64,000 nt of DNA from Streptomyces nigrescens (GCA_024349765.1 AP026074.1:372001-436000), one strand, 5' to 3'; numbered from the stretch's first letter, positions 9,200 to 17,909 are shown. A program made the numbers and translations. The notes: generated from the sequence alone by a model not told the origin.

Positions 9200-9439
9200 A
9201 TGTCGAACTCAAATCACTTCCCGCCCGTCAACGCTCCTTCCTCCGACCGAGCCGAGTCCGAGCCGGAGCCGCCGTTCTTGTCCGTGCACACCACCGTCGT
9301 GCTGTTGGCCGCCGTCGTCATCGGGATCGTCGTCGGCTGCCTGACGGCTCTGGCCGGGACGCCGGTCGCGGCAGCGGTCGTCGCCGGGATGGCGGCGGCC
9401 GGCGCCGGCATCCCGGTTCTGCGCTCCCTCATCCGGTGA
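9200..9439 (+). CDS. Small membrane protein, unknown function
   Basis: 79 residues. A polar, acidic N-terminus of about 28 residues (DRAESEPEPPF) is followed by two hydrophobic helices (VVLLAAVVIGIVVGCLTALA and AAAVVAGMAAAGAGIPVL), ending in a short basic tail. The ribosome-binding site is weak (GTTGAGG). Composition and hydropathy support a genuine small inner-membrane protein. It is divergent from the WD40 gene across the TGAAC array. No domain recognised. Confidence 0.65.
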   Translation: MSNSNHFPPVNAPSSDRAESEPEPPFLSVHTTVVLLAAVVIGIVVGCLTALAGTPVAAAVVAGMAAAGAGIPVLRSLIR

Positions 9440-9843
9440 CAGCGCGCCCGCTGGGGCGACCTCGCTGCGTTGCGCCGCGTACCAGGAGAGCGACGGCCGG
9501 ACCGCCGGCTATGCGCTCCACCGGCACAGCTCCGTGCCGGACGGGTCGGTCCCGCTCTCCTGAACGGCCGCTCAGCTGCCGCCGTCGGTCGACACGAGGA
9601 TCTGGCGGTGGCGCTCTCGGTAGGTGGACCAGGACGCGGATCGGCTCGGCGGCTGAGGAAAAGCGCTGGTAGGAGCGTCGGCGCGGCGTGTGAGTGCCGT
9701 GCTCACCTGCGTCGATGATCGCCGGCGGCGGCTCTGCGCGACGGGCGGTCGTCGGGAATAGCATGGAAAGGAGCGGCACCGGGACGGGGCGCACCCGCCC
9801 GTAATGCCTCGCGGCGGGGACGCGAAAACAGGGAGGTGGAGCC
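9440..9843. other. 404-base intergenic region
   Basis: No convincing gene. A coherent peptide ending in YALHRHSSVPDGSVPLS and a stop near 9561 looks like the degraded 3' end of a gene, but no start is visible. The last 60 bases hold the leader of the DUF1326 gene. Confidence 0.4.
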
Positions 9844-10458
9844 ATGCCCTGGAATCTGACCGGCACGTACCTGGAGAGCTGCAACTGTGACGTGGTGTGT
9901 CCCTGCACCACCTCGGGCCTGACCGCCCCGGCCGACCACGAGCGCTGCCAGGTGACCTTCGCGTTCCATGTGGACAGCGGGAACGTGGACGGCGTGGACG
10001 TGTCCGACCGCAACGTCGCCGTCTTCATCGACGGGCCGCGGGTGATGGCCGACGGTGGCTGGCAGGTGGCGCTGTACATCGATGCTTCGGCCGACGACGG
10101 ACAGGCGTCGGCGTTGGGAAAGGTCTTCTCCGGCCAGGTAGGTGGGCCGATGGCGGTGCTCACTCCGCTGATCGGCGAGGTCCTCGGCGTGCAGCGCGTT
10201 CCCATGGAATACCGCGACGACGGCCGCCGCCACGCCGTGCGGGTGGGCGACGCCATTGACATCGAGATCGAGGACCAGATCGCCCCGCAGTACGGTGCGG
10301 ACGGCCCGGTGATGGGCCTGACCGGCATGTTCCACCCGGTGAACAGCACACTGACGATCGCCCGGTCCACCCGGGCGACGGGCAACGGTGTGTACGGCCG
10401 GTCCTGGGACTTCACCGGCGGCAACGGACACCACGCACCCTTCACGTGGGCCGCGTGA
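9844..10458 (+). CDS. DUF1326 domain-containing protein
   Basis: 204 residues matching DUF1326, a cytosolic family of unknown function usually found beside a DUF2182 membrane protein. The hallmark cysteine-rich start TYLESCNCDVVCPCTTSG (residues about 8-25) suggests metal or thiol chemistry, and the conserved VAVFIDG and IEDQIAPQYGADG segments follow. GGGAGGTGGAGCC precedes the ATG. It overlaps the next gene, so the pair is translationally coupled. Confidence 0.92.
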   Translation: MPWNLTGTYLESCNCDVVCPCTTSGLTAPADHERCQVTFAFHVDSGNVDGVDVSDRNVAVFIDGPRVMADGGWQVALYIDASADDGQASALGKVFSGQVGGPMAVLTPLIGEVLGVQRVPMEYRDDGRRHAVRVGDAIDIEIEDQIAPQYGADGPVMGLTGMFHPVNSTLTIARSTRATGNGVYGRSWDFTGGNGHHAPFTWAA

Positions 10459-11213
10459 ACGGCCTACCGATTACCGTCCGCCGCACGGCGGTCCCCTCCG
10501 GGCTACTGCTGATCGCGGCGGCCGCCGCCTGGATCTGGGTGGCGACGCGCTGGGGCGGCATGCGGGCGATGCCCGGCACCATGGGACTGGGCCTGCCCGC
10601 CTTCCTGGCCGTGTGGACGCTGATGATGGCGGCGATGATGTTGCCCGCCACGGCGCCCGTCGCCGCGCTGTACGCCCGCACCATCACCCTCCGGCGGACG
10701 CCGCGCATGGTCGTCTTCACGGTCGCCTACCTGCTCGTCTGGGCCGCGGCCGGACTGCCGGCCTACGCGCTGGCCGTCGGCCTCGGCCGGGCGGCGAGCC
10801 TCCCCACCGAGGTGGGGACCGCAGCAGCCGCGGCCGTGTTCGCAGTCAGCGGCGTCTACCAGCTGACGCCCCTCAAGGACCGCTGCCTGGCGAGGTGCCG
10901 CTCGCCGCTCGGACTGATGCTGCGCTACGCCTCGTACCCGGGGCGATCGCGCGATCTGCGTGCCGGGGCCCACCACGGAGCCTTCTGTCTGGGCTGCTGC
11001 TGGTCGCTGATGGTGCTGCTGGCGGCGTTCGGTCTGATGAACCTGTGGGCCATGGTCGTCCTGGCCGCCGTGATCACCGCCGAGAAGCTCGTCCCCGCCG
11101 GCCGCCTGGTGGCCCGTGCCGTGGGAATCGCCTCGCTCGCCCTGGCCGTTGCGGTCGTCTGGGTTCCGGCGCTGGCCCCGGGCCTGACCGGCGGCGGAAT
11201 GACCGGGATGTGA
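10455..11213 (+). CDS. DUF2182 membrane protein (predicted metal-binding)
   Basis: About 252 residues with six or more transmembrane segments. Family features visible are the MMAAMMLPATAPVAALYAR segment early in the protein and GAHHGAFCLGCCWSLM near residue 180, rich in His/Cys/Met residues that could hold metal. I chose the GTG forming a GTGA overlap with the DUF1326 stop; a GTG at 10446 is an alternative. The fixed DUF1326/DUF2182 pairing suggests one complex, but the function is not established. Confidence 0.9.
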   Translation: MNGLPITVRRTAVPSGLLLIAAAAAWIWVATRWGGMRAMPGTMGLGLPAFLAVWTLMMAAMMLPATAPVAALYARTITLRRTPRMVVFTVAYLLVWAAAGLPAYALAVGLGRAASLPTEVGTAAAAAVFAVSGVYQLTPLKDRCLARCRSPLGLMLRYASYPGRSRDLRAGAHHGAFCLGCCWSLMVLLAAFGLMNLWAMVVLAAVITAEKLVPAGRLVARAVGIASLALAVAVVWVPALAPGLTGGGMTGM

Positions 11214-11408
11214 GGACGGGCCGTCCCGGGGGGCTCGCGCATCCTCCCTCAACGACACCACCGGCCGGACCTCCACCGTGGGGCCATCACCTCCCCACAC
11301 GTCATGTCGCGGCGGCGCCCGTCGGTTTGTGAAGGCGTCAGGCAGAGCGTGGGGGTGATTCGAGGCCGTGCCGGAGCGGGGCGTGTGCGGACTGAGAGAC
11401 TGGCGGGC

Positions 11409-12212
11409 ATGGATATCGAGCGCAGGAACAACGTCACCGTCACGGGCAACCCGCAGGGGCCGACGGTGGTGCTGGCTCACGGGTTCGGATGCGATCAGAA
11501 CATGTGGCGGCTGACGGTGCCTGCCCTCGCCGAGGACTACCGGGTGGTGCTCTTCGACTACGTGGGTTCGGGCCGCTCGGATCCGGCCGCGTTCTCGGAG
11601 GACCGGTACGCCACTCTGGACGGCTATGCCCACGACGCGGTGGAGGTGTGTGACGCGCTCGACCTGCGGGGTGCGGTCTTCGTGGGGCACTCGGTCAGCG
11701 CGATGATCGGGGTGCTGGCCGCCGGCCTGGCGCCGGAGCGCATCGGGGCGCTGGTGATGGTCGCTCCGTCTCCGCGGTACATCGACGACGACGGCTACCG
11801 GGGCGGGTTCAGCGCCCCGGACATCGACGAGCTGCTGGCGTCACTGGAGTCGAACTATCTGGGCTGGTCGGCGGCGATGGCACCGGTGATCATGGGGAAC
11901 GCGGACCGGCCCGAGCTCGGCGAGGAGCTGAAGAACAGCTTCTGCGCCACCGACCCGGACATGGCACGGGTCTTCGCCCGCACCACGTTCCTGTCGGACT
12001 CCAGGAACGACCTGAAGAGCGTGCGGGTACCGACGCTGGTGCTGGAATGCACCCAGGACGTCATCGCCCCCCGCGAGGTCGGGGCCTTCGTCCACCAGGC
12101 GATCCCCGGCTCGGAGTTGGTCACTCTCGACGCGACCGGCCACTGCCCGCACCTGTCCGCGCCCGCGGCCACCAACGAGGCGATCGCCGGCTTCCTGGCA
12201 GGCCTGCGGTGA
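11409..12212 (+). CDS. rsbQ: RsbQ-like alpha/beta hydrolase
   Basis: 267 residues, closely matching Bacillus subtilis RsbQ (269), the hydrolase needed for the RsbP phosphatase in the energy-stress branch of the SigB pathway. Shared blocks are HGFGCDQNMW, VILFDYVGSG-like VVLFDYVGSGRSD, YATLDGYAHDAVEVCDALDL and FVGHSVSAMIG. The triad is Ser95 (GHSVS), Asp217 (CTQDVIAP) and His245 (GHCPH), within two residues of the RsbQ positions. The ATG at 11409 gives the family length; the frame is open upstream but without homology. The stop overlaps the start of the RsbP-like gene (TGATG), preserving the rsbQ-rsbP order. Confidence 0.93.
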   Translation: MDIERRNNVTVTGNPQGPTVVLAHGFGCDQNMWRLTVPALAEDYRVVLFDYVGSGRSDPAAFSEDRYATLDGYAHDAVEVCDALDLRGAVFVGHSVSAMIGVLAAGLAPERIGALVMVAPSPRYIDDDGYRGGFSAPDIDELLASLESNYLGWSAAMAPVIMGNADRPELGEELKNSFCATDPDMARVFARTTFLSDSRNDLKSVRVPTLVLECTQDVIAPREVGAFVHQAIPGSELVTLDATGHCPHLSAPAATNEAIAGFLAGLR

Positions 12213-13480
12213 TGTGCCGCACCGGGCAGCCGGACCCGCACGACGCGGGCGACGAGCAGACCTCGGATGCGGCGTTCGCCGCACTGCTGGAGGACAGCGC
12301 CGAGGAGCTGTACGAGAGTGCGCCGTGCGGTTACCTGTCCACGCTGATGGACGGGACCATCGCCAAGGTCAATACGACGTTGCTGGGCTGGCTCGGCCTG
12401 GAGCGCGCGGCAGTGGTGGGCCGGATGCGGTTCCCCGACCTGCTGACCGTGGGCGGGAAGCTGTACCACGAGACGCACTTCGCGCCGCTGCTGCGGATGC
12501 AGGGCGAGATCGGCGGCATAGCCCTGGAGGTCAAACGGGCCGGCGGTGCCCGGATGCCGGTGCTGGTCTCCTCCGTGGTCAAGCACGGCGATGCCGGCGA
12601 GCCGCTGCTGATCCGCACCACGGTCTTCGACGCCCGGGACCGCCGCGCCTACGAGGAGGAACTCCTGCGCGGCCGGAAAGCGGCCGAAGAAGCGCGCAAA
12701 CAGGCGGAGGCCGACCGCGCCCGGCTGCAGGAGGCGCTCGCCGTGCTCCAGCAGTCGCTGCTGCCCGCCACCCTGCCGCCGGTGCCCGGAGTGGAGACGG
12801 CCGCGCACTACCACACCGCCTCTCCGGACCGGCTCGGCGGCGACTTCTACGACGTCTTCCCCGTCGACGGCAAACGCTTCGCCTTCTTCCTCGGCGATGT
12901 GTGCGGCAAGGGCCCCCAGGCCGCCGCGGTCACCTCACTGACCCGCTACACCCTGCGCGCCGCCGCCCTGCACGACCCCGACCCCGTCTCCGCCCTGTCC
13001 ACCCTCAACAAGGTGCTCCACGAGCGGTACACCGGCAGCGGCGACCCGCGCTACTGCACCGCCGTGTTCGGCACTCTGGAACCCGACCCGGTGACCGGGC
13101 AGGTCGCCATCCACCTCGCCTCGGGCGGCCACCCGCCGGTCCTCGTCCTGCGGGCCGACGGCACAGCCGACTTCCTGCCCACCCCCGGCGGACTCCTCGT
13201 CGGTGTCCTGCCCTCCGCGCGCTTCGTCACCGCCACCACGTGCCTGGCCCCCGGCGACACCCTCCTGCTCTACACCGACGGCCTCACCGAAGCCCGCACC
13301 GGCCAGGACCGCACCAGCTTGTACGGCGACGAGGCCCTGCTCGCCTTCGCCGCCCGCCATGCCGGCAAGTCCCCAACTGACGTCATCCAGGCCCTGACCG
13401 ACCTGCTGGACGGCTTCGGTGCCGGACTCGACGACGACACCGCCCTCCTCGCCCTCGGCGCCCCCGCCCCGACCCTCTGA
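12212..13480 (+). CDS. rsbP: RsbP-like PAS-PP2C serine phosphatase
   Basis: 422 residues. An N-terminal PAS-like sensor (about 25-145; YESAPCGYLSTLMDGTIAKV), a coiled coil (about 150-185; EELLRGRKAAEEARKQAEAD), then a SpoIIE/RsbU-type PP2C domain (about 190-420). Metal-binding motifs are GGDFYDVF, FLGDVCGKG and, at the end, GLDDDTALLAL. Like B. subtilis RsbP it should dephosphorylate a STAS antagonist, releasing a sigma factor; the immediately downstream STAS gene is the obvious substrate. Start and stop of the preceding rsbQ-like gene overlap. The ligand sensed by the PAS domain is unknown. Confidence 0.92.
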   Translation: MCRTGQPDPHDAGDEQTSDAAFAALLEDSAEELYESAPCGYLSTLMDGTIAKVNTTLLGWLGLERAAVVGRMRFPDLLTVGGKLYHETHFAPLLRMQGEIGGIALEVKRAGGARMPVLVSSVVKHGDAGEPLLIRTTVFDARDRRAYEEELLRGRKAAEEARKQAEADRARLQEALAVLQQSLLPATLPPVPGVETAAHYHTASPDRLGGDFYDVFPVDGKRFAFFLGDVCGKGPQAAAVTSLTRYTLRAAALHDPDPVSALSTLNKVLHERYTGSGDPRYCTAVFGTLEPDPVTGQVAIHLASGGHPPVLVLRADGTADFLPTPGGLLVGVLPSARFVTATTCLAPGDTLLLYTDGLTEARTGQDRTSLYGDEALLAFAARHAGKSPTDVIQALTDLLDGFGAGLDDDTALLALGAPAPTL

Positions 13481-13493
13481 CGAAGAACACCCG

Positions 13494-13847
13494 ATGAGCC
13501 CGCTGAAGATGACCGCCCGAGACGCTGCGACCGGTCCCGTCCTGGAGATCGCCGGCGAACTCGACCACGTCCACGCGAACACCCTGCGCGAGGTGCTCAC
13601 CACGCTCACCCTCCGGCCGGGTCAGCGCCTCGTCCTGGACCTCGCCGCCATGGAATTCTGCGACTCCAGCGGCATCACCGCCCTGATTGCCGCCTACCGC
13701 CATGCCCAGGCCGCCCACGCAGACTTCGCGCTCGCTGCCGTCCCCGCCCCAACTCGGCGCATCTTGCGCATCGTCGGCCTCGACCAGACCTTCCGCCTCC
13801 ACCCCGACAGCGACACCGCCACCCGGCCCCGACCCACGACGACCTGA
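13494..13847 (+). CDS. STAS domain anti-sigma factor antagonist (RsbV-like)
   Basis: 117 residues. A single STAS domain with GPVLEIAGELDHVHANTLRE and the switch segment LAAMEFCDSSGITALIAAYR, where the first Ser after CD is the usual phosphorylation site. Thirteen bases after the RsbP-like stop, weak GAAG site, so probably co-translated. Predicted to bind an anti-sigma kinase when unphosphorylated. The C-terminal tail rich in Thr/Arg/Pro is non-conserved. The cognate anti-sigma factor is not in the window. Confidence 0.92.
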   Translation: MSPLKMTARDAATGPVLEIAGELDHVHANTLREVLTTLTLRPGQRLVLDLAAMEFCDSSGITALIAAYRHAQAAHADFALAAVPAPTRRILRIVGLDQTFRLHPDSDTATRPRPTTT

Positions 13848-13870
13848 TCCGGGGTCCGCAGATCTTGTGG

Positions 13871-13895
13871 GTGTAACGCTCCGTAACGCGGGTAC
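13871..13895 (+). promoter_or_regulatory. Candidate SigB-class promoter
   Basis: GTGT, 15 bases, then GGGTAC fits the Streptomyces SigB/SigH-class consensus GNNT-N14-16-GGGTAC/T. It lies 87 bases ahead of the PRC-barrel gene and directly behind the RsbQ/RsbP/STAS operon, consistent with that operon controlling the downstream stress genes. Confidence 0.55.
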
Positions 13896-13981
13896 GGGCT
13901 CACAACGCCGGAGAGCTACCGTGGCGTTGGTCAAGCCCGCGGTGCTGTACCGGCAAGGCACAGGAGAAAGGAGCCACCGTC

Positions 13982-14341
13982 ATGAGGAGCATCTGGACCT
14001 ACCCGGCCGAGACCGGCCACGACAGCGCGATGACGCTGACGGGGTACAGCGTGGAGACGCCCCATGAGGCGCTCGGGCAGGTGCAACGTCAGATGGACGA
14101 CCCCGGACGGCAGCACCTTGTGGTCGACACCGGAGTGTGGTTCTTCGGCGAGAGCGTATTGGTCCCTGCGGGCATCGTGCGGACCATCGACACGGACACC
14201 AAGACGGTCACGGTCAACCGGACCAAGGACGAGATCAAGGCCGCACCCCGGTTCGCCCGCGACAGCCAGACGACCGACGCGGGCTACCTCACCGAGGTCG
14301 GCCATTACTACATGTCCCTTGGGGAACCGGTCCTCTTGTAG
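13982..14341 (+). CDS. PRC-barrel domain protein
   Basis: 119 residues. The first 20 are variable; residues about 20-85 fit the PRC-barrel/stress fold, with DPGRQHLVVDTGVWFFGES and VLVPAGIVRTIDTDTKTVTV followed by a basic, charged TKDEIKAAP stretch. GGAGAAAGGAGCC precedes the ATG. A SigB-type promoter candidate upstream and a ferritin-like gene downstream place it in a general stress set. Molecular role unknown. Confidence 0.85.
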   Translation: MRSIWTYPAETGHDSAMTLTGYSVETPHEALGQVQRQMDDPGRQHLVVDTGVWFFGESVLVPAGIVRTIDTDTKTVTVNRTKDEIKAAPRFARDSQTTDAGYLTEVGHYYMSLGEPVLL

Positions 14342-14376
14342 CCGCCCCGGAGGCCCCGTTCCAGGGCGCTGCGCTT

Positions 14377-14399
14377 TTCCCGGTTCGAAGAACCAGGAA
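14377..14399. terminator. Short hairpin after PRC-barrel gene
   Basis: TTCCCGGTTC, GAA, GAACCAGGAA: near-perfect inverted repeat preceded by a TTTT run, 36 bases after the stop. It may terminate, or act as an operator for the following ferritin-like gene. Confidence 0.45.
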
Positions 14400-14469
14400 T
14401 AGCCCCTGATCACCGGGGCAGGCGATGCATCGTCACAGACCGGACAGAGAGGCGGAACGGAGAAAGGGC

Positions 14470-15033
14470 ATGGCTGAATTCCTCACGGATATCGAAACCA
14501 TCCGGGAGCGAGCGCGCGCGGAGATCGAGAAGGGCCCGATCACGGATGCCTACGGCGCGGATCTGGAGCGGGTCCTCCAGGTGCTCAACGAGGCCCTGGC
14601 CACGGAGATCGTCTGCACGCTCCGGTACAAGCGGCATTACTACACGGCGTCCGGGCTGTATTCGGAACCCGTCGCGGCCGAATTTCTGGAACACGCCGCA
14701 GAGGAACAGCAGCACGCCGACAAACTGGCGCAGCGCATCGTCCAGCTCGGTGGCGAACCGGATTTTGATCCCGACACCCTGACGAAGCGTGCGCACTCCG
14801 GGTACGACGCCAGTACCGATCTGATCGAGATGATCAAGGAGGACTTGGTCGCCGAACGCGTCGCCGTGGCCTCCTACACCGAGATCACACAGTGGCTGGG
14901 CGACGGCGATCCGACGACCCGCAGGGTCTTCGAGGAACTCCTCGCGCAGGAGGAGGAACACGCCGACGACCTGCGCGGCCTGCTGGAGCGGATTCCCCGG
15001 CACACCACGAACGAACTGTCCGACCGGGCCTGA
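14470..15033 (+). CDS. Ferritin-like (bacterioferritin-type) protein
   Basis: 187 residues forming a four-helix bundle. Iron-site ligands are visible in LNEALATEIVCTLRYKRHYY (Glu), FLEHAAEEQQHADKLAQRIV (Glu and His), IKEDLVAERVAVASYTEI (Glu) and ELLAQEEEHADDL (Glu, His). The N-terminal 40 residues are longer than in classical bacterioferritin. GGAGAAAGGGC precedes the ATG. Likely iron storage or peroxide detoxification during stress; it sits between two STAS genes and next to the PRC-barrel gene. Confidence 0.9.
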   Translation: MAEFLTDIETIRERARAEIEKGPITDAYGADLERVLQVLNEALATEIVCTLRYKRHYYTASGLYSEPVAAEFLEHAAEEQQHADKLAQRIVQLGGEPDFDPDTLTKRAHSGYDASTDLIEMIKEDLVAERVAVASYTEITQWLGDGDPTTRRVFEELLAQEEEHADDLRGLLERIPRHTTNELSDRA

Positions 15034-15044
15034 CCGGGTGTGCG

Positions 15045-15069
15045 GTGTCCTCCCGGCGAGCGAGGACAC
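15045..15069. terminator. Hairpin between ferritin-like and STAS genes
   Basis: GTGTCCTC, 9-nt loop, GAGGACAC: perfect 8-bp stem beginning 12 bases after the ferritin-like stop. Could terminate or attenuate transcription into the STAS gene. Confidence 0.5.
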
Positions 15070-15104
15070 AGCGCACTGTCGACCACAGCGAGGGAGCCCC
15101 ACAC

Positions 15105-15494
15105 ATGCCTGATTCCGACCTGCTGAGCGTGGAAGTCACCGTCATCGACGAGCGGACCGCGCTGGTCGCGGTGCGCGGTGAGCTGGACACCGACACCGGT
15201 ACCGCCCTGCACCACCAGCTCGCCAATCAGCTGGCACACGGCCGGCGGTATCTCGTGCTCGACCTGAGGGAGGTTCCGTTCATGGATTCCTCGGGGCTGA
15301 ACGTCATCATCAGGGCGCACAATGACACCCGTCAGGTCGGCGGGAGCGTGCACCTGGCCGCCGTCTCACCGACCGTCCGGCGCCTGCTCGACCTGACGGG
15401 GATCAGCTTCACCACACCGGTCCGGGACACTCCGGAGGAAGCACTGTTCGAACTCGCCGCCGCGTCCCTGCCGGAGCCGACTCCGCCTTCCTGA
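15105..15494 (+). CDS. STAS domain anti-sigma factor antagonist
   Basis: 129 residues, one STAS domain. It has TALVAVRGELDTDTGTALHH and the switch loop LREVPFMDSSGLNVIIRAHN with the usual Ser pair. Same direction as the ferritin-like gene, 71 bases apart with a hairpin between. Second STAS protein within 2 kb and not a close copy of the first, so it may serve a different anti-sigma kinase. Confidence 0.92.
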   Translation: MPDSDLLSVEVTVIDERTALVAVRGELDTDTGTALHHQLANQLAHGRRYLVLDLREVPFMDSSGLNVIIRAHNDTRQVGGSVHLAAVSPTVRRLLDLTGISFTTPVRDTPEEALFELAAASLPEPTPPS

Positions 15495-15529
15495 GCGCAT
15501 GCCGGAATTCCGCATACGTGGAACCCCGT

Positions 15530-15649
15530 TCAGGGGCGGGTGTCCAGCAGGTCGGCGACGAACTTGCGGAGGACGCCCCGGGTGACGGGGGTGACGCCGT
15601 GCATCAGCTGGGAGCCGTAGGCAAGCGCGACACCGCACGGGGCCCATCG
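15530..15649 (-). pseudogene. C-terminal gene fragment, 39 codons
   Basis: Directly downstream of the MFS stop, a coherent peptide (CGVALAYGSQLMHGVTPVTR then GVLRKFVADLLDTRP and stop) reads on the minus strand, but an in-frame stop lies just upstream and there is no start. It looks like the leftover end of a deleted helical-protein gene. Family not recognised. Confidence 0.4.
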
Positions 15650-15656
15650 TCAAGGC

Positions 15657-16886
15657 TCAGACGACCTGAGCCGCTGCGGATGCCGGGGACTGCTCACCGC
15701 GGGTTCCCGCCGCCCACCGTGACACCGGCCCCATGGCGTACGACGTCGCCAGTACCAGGCCCCCGAGCAGGAGCCAACCGGTCGTGCCCGCCCCCAGGAG
15801 CAGTCCGGTGAGCAGCAACGGCCCGAGCGTACGGGCGACCGTGACGCCGGTGCCGAAGAAGGCCTGGTACTCACCCACGCGCCCCGCCGGTGCCAGATCG
15901 AAGCCGAGTTGCCAGGAGCCGGCCGACTGGAGCATCTCGGCGGCGACCAGCAGCACCGACCCGCCCACCAGAACGGTGACCGCGACCCACGGCGCATGCC
16001 CGGCCGAGAACACGAAGACCCCACAGGTCAGCAGCATGAGCACCCCGGAGTGACGGAGGGCGCGGGCCGCCGTGGGCAGTCCGGTGACCGACCGAGCGGC
16101 ACGGACCTGGAAGAGCATCACGGCAACGGTGTTGAGAATGAAGAGCGCGGAGACCAGCCACTCCGGGGCGTGGGTGCGCTCGGTGATCCACAGGGGCAGG
16201 CCCACGCTGAGCAGCGGCATCCGGAGCAGCAGTACGGTGTTGAGCAGGGTGACGACGGCGTACGGCCGATCCCGCAGCACCTCGAGCTTCGCACCCCGTG
16301 GCAGGTCAACGGGTGCGACCGCAGGCAGTCTCCCCAGCAGGAACGCGCAGAGCAGAAAGCTCAGCGCGTCGCTCGCGAAGACGGCCAGATAGGCCGACCG
16401 GGTCGCCGCTGAGAGCGCGAGCCCGCCGAGTGCGGCGCCCACGGCGAGGCCCGCGTTGAGCGTCGACTGCAGGTGGGCAAGCGCGCGGGTGCGCTCTTCC
16501 TTGGCGACCAGGCCCGCGAGCAGCGCCTGCCGGGCGGCGGCGAGACCCGACTGTGCGGTGGCGTAGAGGCAGGCGGCCGTGAGGAAGGGCACGAAGTCGC
16601 GCACGACCAGAAAGGAAGCGACCGCGGCGCCGGTGGCGAGGGCGAGCAGCACCGCGGTGCCACGCGGGCCCCGCCGGTCCGCGACCCGGCCGAGGGGTAC
16701 TCCGACGACGGACCCGACCGCCCAGGCCAGCGTGAGACCGAGGCCGATCCTGGCCGGTGCGAGACCGACGACATGGGTGAAGTACAGGGCTGAGGTGACG
16801 TAGTACGCGCCGTCACCCACGGAGTTGCTCAACTGCGCCAGGGCGAGCGTGCGTTGGGGGCCGGGAGGCGGGAGGGGTGTGGACAT
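15657..16886 (-). CDS. MFS transporter
   Basis: 409 residues with about 12 hydrophobic segments. The family's loop 2-3 motif appears as GVPLGRVADRRGPRGTAVLL. The central loop (about residues 190-210) is basic. The ATG after the GGGAGG-containing stretch begins MSTPLPPPGPQRTLALAQLS; a longer in-frame start would add unconvincing residues. No neighbouring regulator or biosynthetic gene reveals the substrate; drug or metabolite export is the default reading. Confidence 0.9.
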   Translation of the reverse strand: MSTPLPPPGPQRTLALAQLSNSVGDGAYYVTSALYFTHVVGLAPARIGLGLTLAWAVGSVVGVPLGRVADRRGPRGTAVLLALATGAAVASFLVVRDFVPFLTAACLYATAQSGLAAARQALLAGLVAKEERTRALAHLQSTLNAGLAVGAALGGLALSAATRSAYLAVFASDALSFLLCAFLLGRLPAVAPVDLPRGAKLEVLRDRPYAVVTLLNTVLLLRMPLLSVGLPLWITERTHAPEWLVSALFILNTVAVMLFQVRAARSVTGLPTAARALRHSGVLMLLTCGVFVFSAGHAPWVAVTVLVGGSVLLVAAEMLQSAGSWQLGFDLAPAGRVGEYQAFFGTGVTVARTLGPLLLTGLLLGAGTTGWLLLGGLVLATSYAMGPVSRWAAGTRGEQSPASAAAQVV

Positions 16887-17254
16887 GGGCCGACCGTACA
16901 CAGGCAGCGGTGCGCTCCAGCAGGACAATCAGGCGGTTTGTTCGTGGGCCACTTCGTCCGCCTCGCCGACTGGCGCACCAACGGCGGCCCGAGGACGCTC
17001 GCCGGCCGTCACCTGAGGTGCTTGCCTGTGGACCCCGTCCGGTCGCGGCGATGTCCCCGCTGCGGGCCGCGGTGACTGGTGCGCCGATCACGACGCCGAC
17101 CGCCACGCCCCGGCCCGCAGGCCGAACGCCGGCCCCCGCCGCAGCACGGCGCGCGGCTCCCCCATATCGTCGCCCATGGTCCGATGGCGTCGCCGTCTGT
17201 CGGCACGTTCACGCGATTGTCCCCATCCGTCTTCGTCCCCGAGGAGAGCACCTG
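16887..17254. other. 368-base divergent intergenic region
   Basis: Lies between the MFS gene and a divergent unknown gene. Open frames here are GC-driven and show no homology I recognise. No clear palindrome or promoter stands out. Confidence 0.4.
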
Positions 17255-17857
17255 ATGACGTTCCGGGAGCACATGGCGCAGATGGCGGTGCGCGCCCTGG
17301 CGGACTTCCGCGAGGAACCGGTCTCCGGGATCTATGCCGTCACGTTCCGGATCGACAGCGTCGACCAGGACCCGCGCTTCCCCTACCTGGCGATCGGCTA
17401 CAACACCGACGCGGAGGTGGCCCGACTGCTGGCGGCACCGAGTCCGCCGGAGTCCTGGGACGCGCGGTGGAACTACGCCTATTTCCCCCCATCGGGGCTG
17501 GAGGGCATACGCATCTGTGGTCACCATCGCCAACACGATCCCGTCGGCGCGGAGTTGCACCGGCGGGAGGCGAGGACGCAGGGCCTGTGGTACGAGGACG
17601 GCGACGAACTCACCGACGCGGAGCGGGACGCGCGGGACGAGCGCCTCGACGAAGGGTTCCACGGACTCTGTGTCGATCTGGCACGGCAGCTGCACAGCGG
17701 TGGCGGGATCGCCGCACGGCTGGGGCGGCCGGTGCCGGTGATCCTCTACGACATGTTCCAGCCCGACGAGATGTTCGCCCTGACCAGAGCCGCCAACCCG
17801 GCGGAGCTGGTCGTGGAGTTCCTCTCACAGGACCCGGAGGGGCAGGTGCCGCGCTAG
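17255..17857 (+). CDS. Hypothetical protein, possibly DUF4303-like
   Basis: 200 residues, soluble, no signal or membrane helix. GAGGAG precedes the ATG. Features are YAVTFRIDSVDQDPRFPYLA, IGYNTDAEVARLLAA and a Trp-rich WDARWNYAYFPPSG, followed by an acidic helical region and a C-terminal VPVILYDMFQPDEMFALTRA. The early beta-strand/NT/Trp pattern recalls DUF4303-type proteins of polymorphic-toxin immunity loci, but the match is weak. No toxin is adjacent. Confidence 0.75.
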   Translation: MTFREHMAQMAVRALADFREEPVSGIYAVTFRIDSVDQDPRFPYLAIGYNTDAEVARLLAAPSPPESWDARWNYAYFPPSGLEGIRICGHHRQHDPVGAELHRREARTQGLWYEDGDELTDAERDARDERLDEGFHGLCVDLARQLHSGGGIAARLGRPVPVILYDMFQPDEMFALTRAANPAELVVEFLSQDPEGQVPR

Positions 17858-17909
17858 GTGCGGTGGCTGGGCGCCCCGCATGGACCGGAGTTCGGCCGGG
17901 GTGTGGTGC

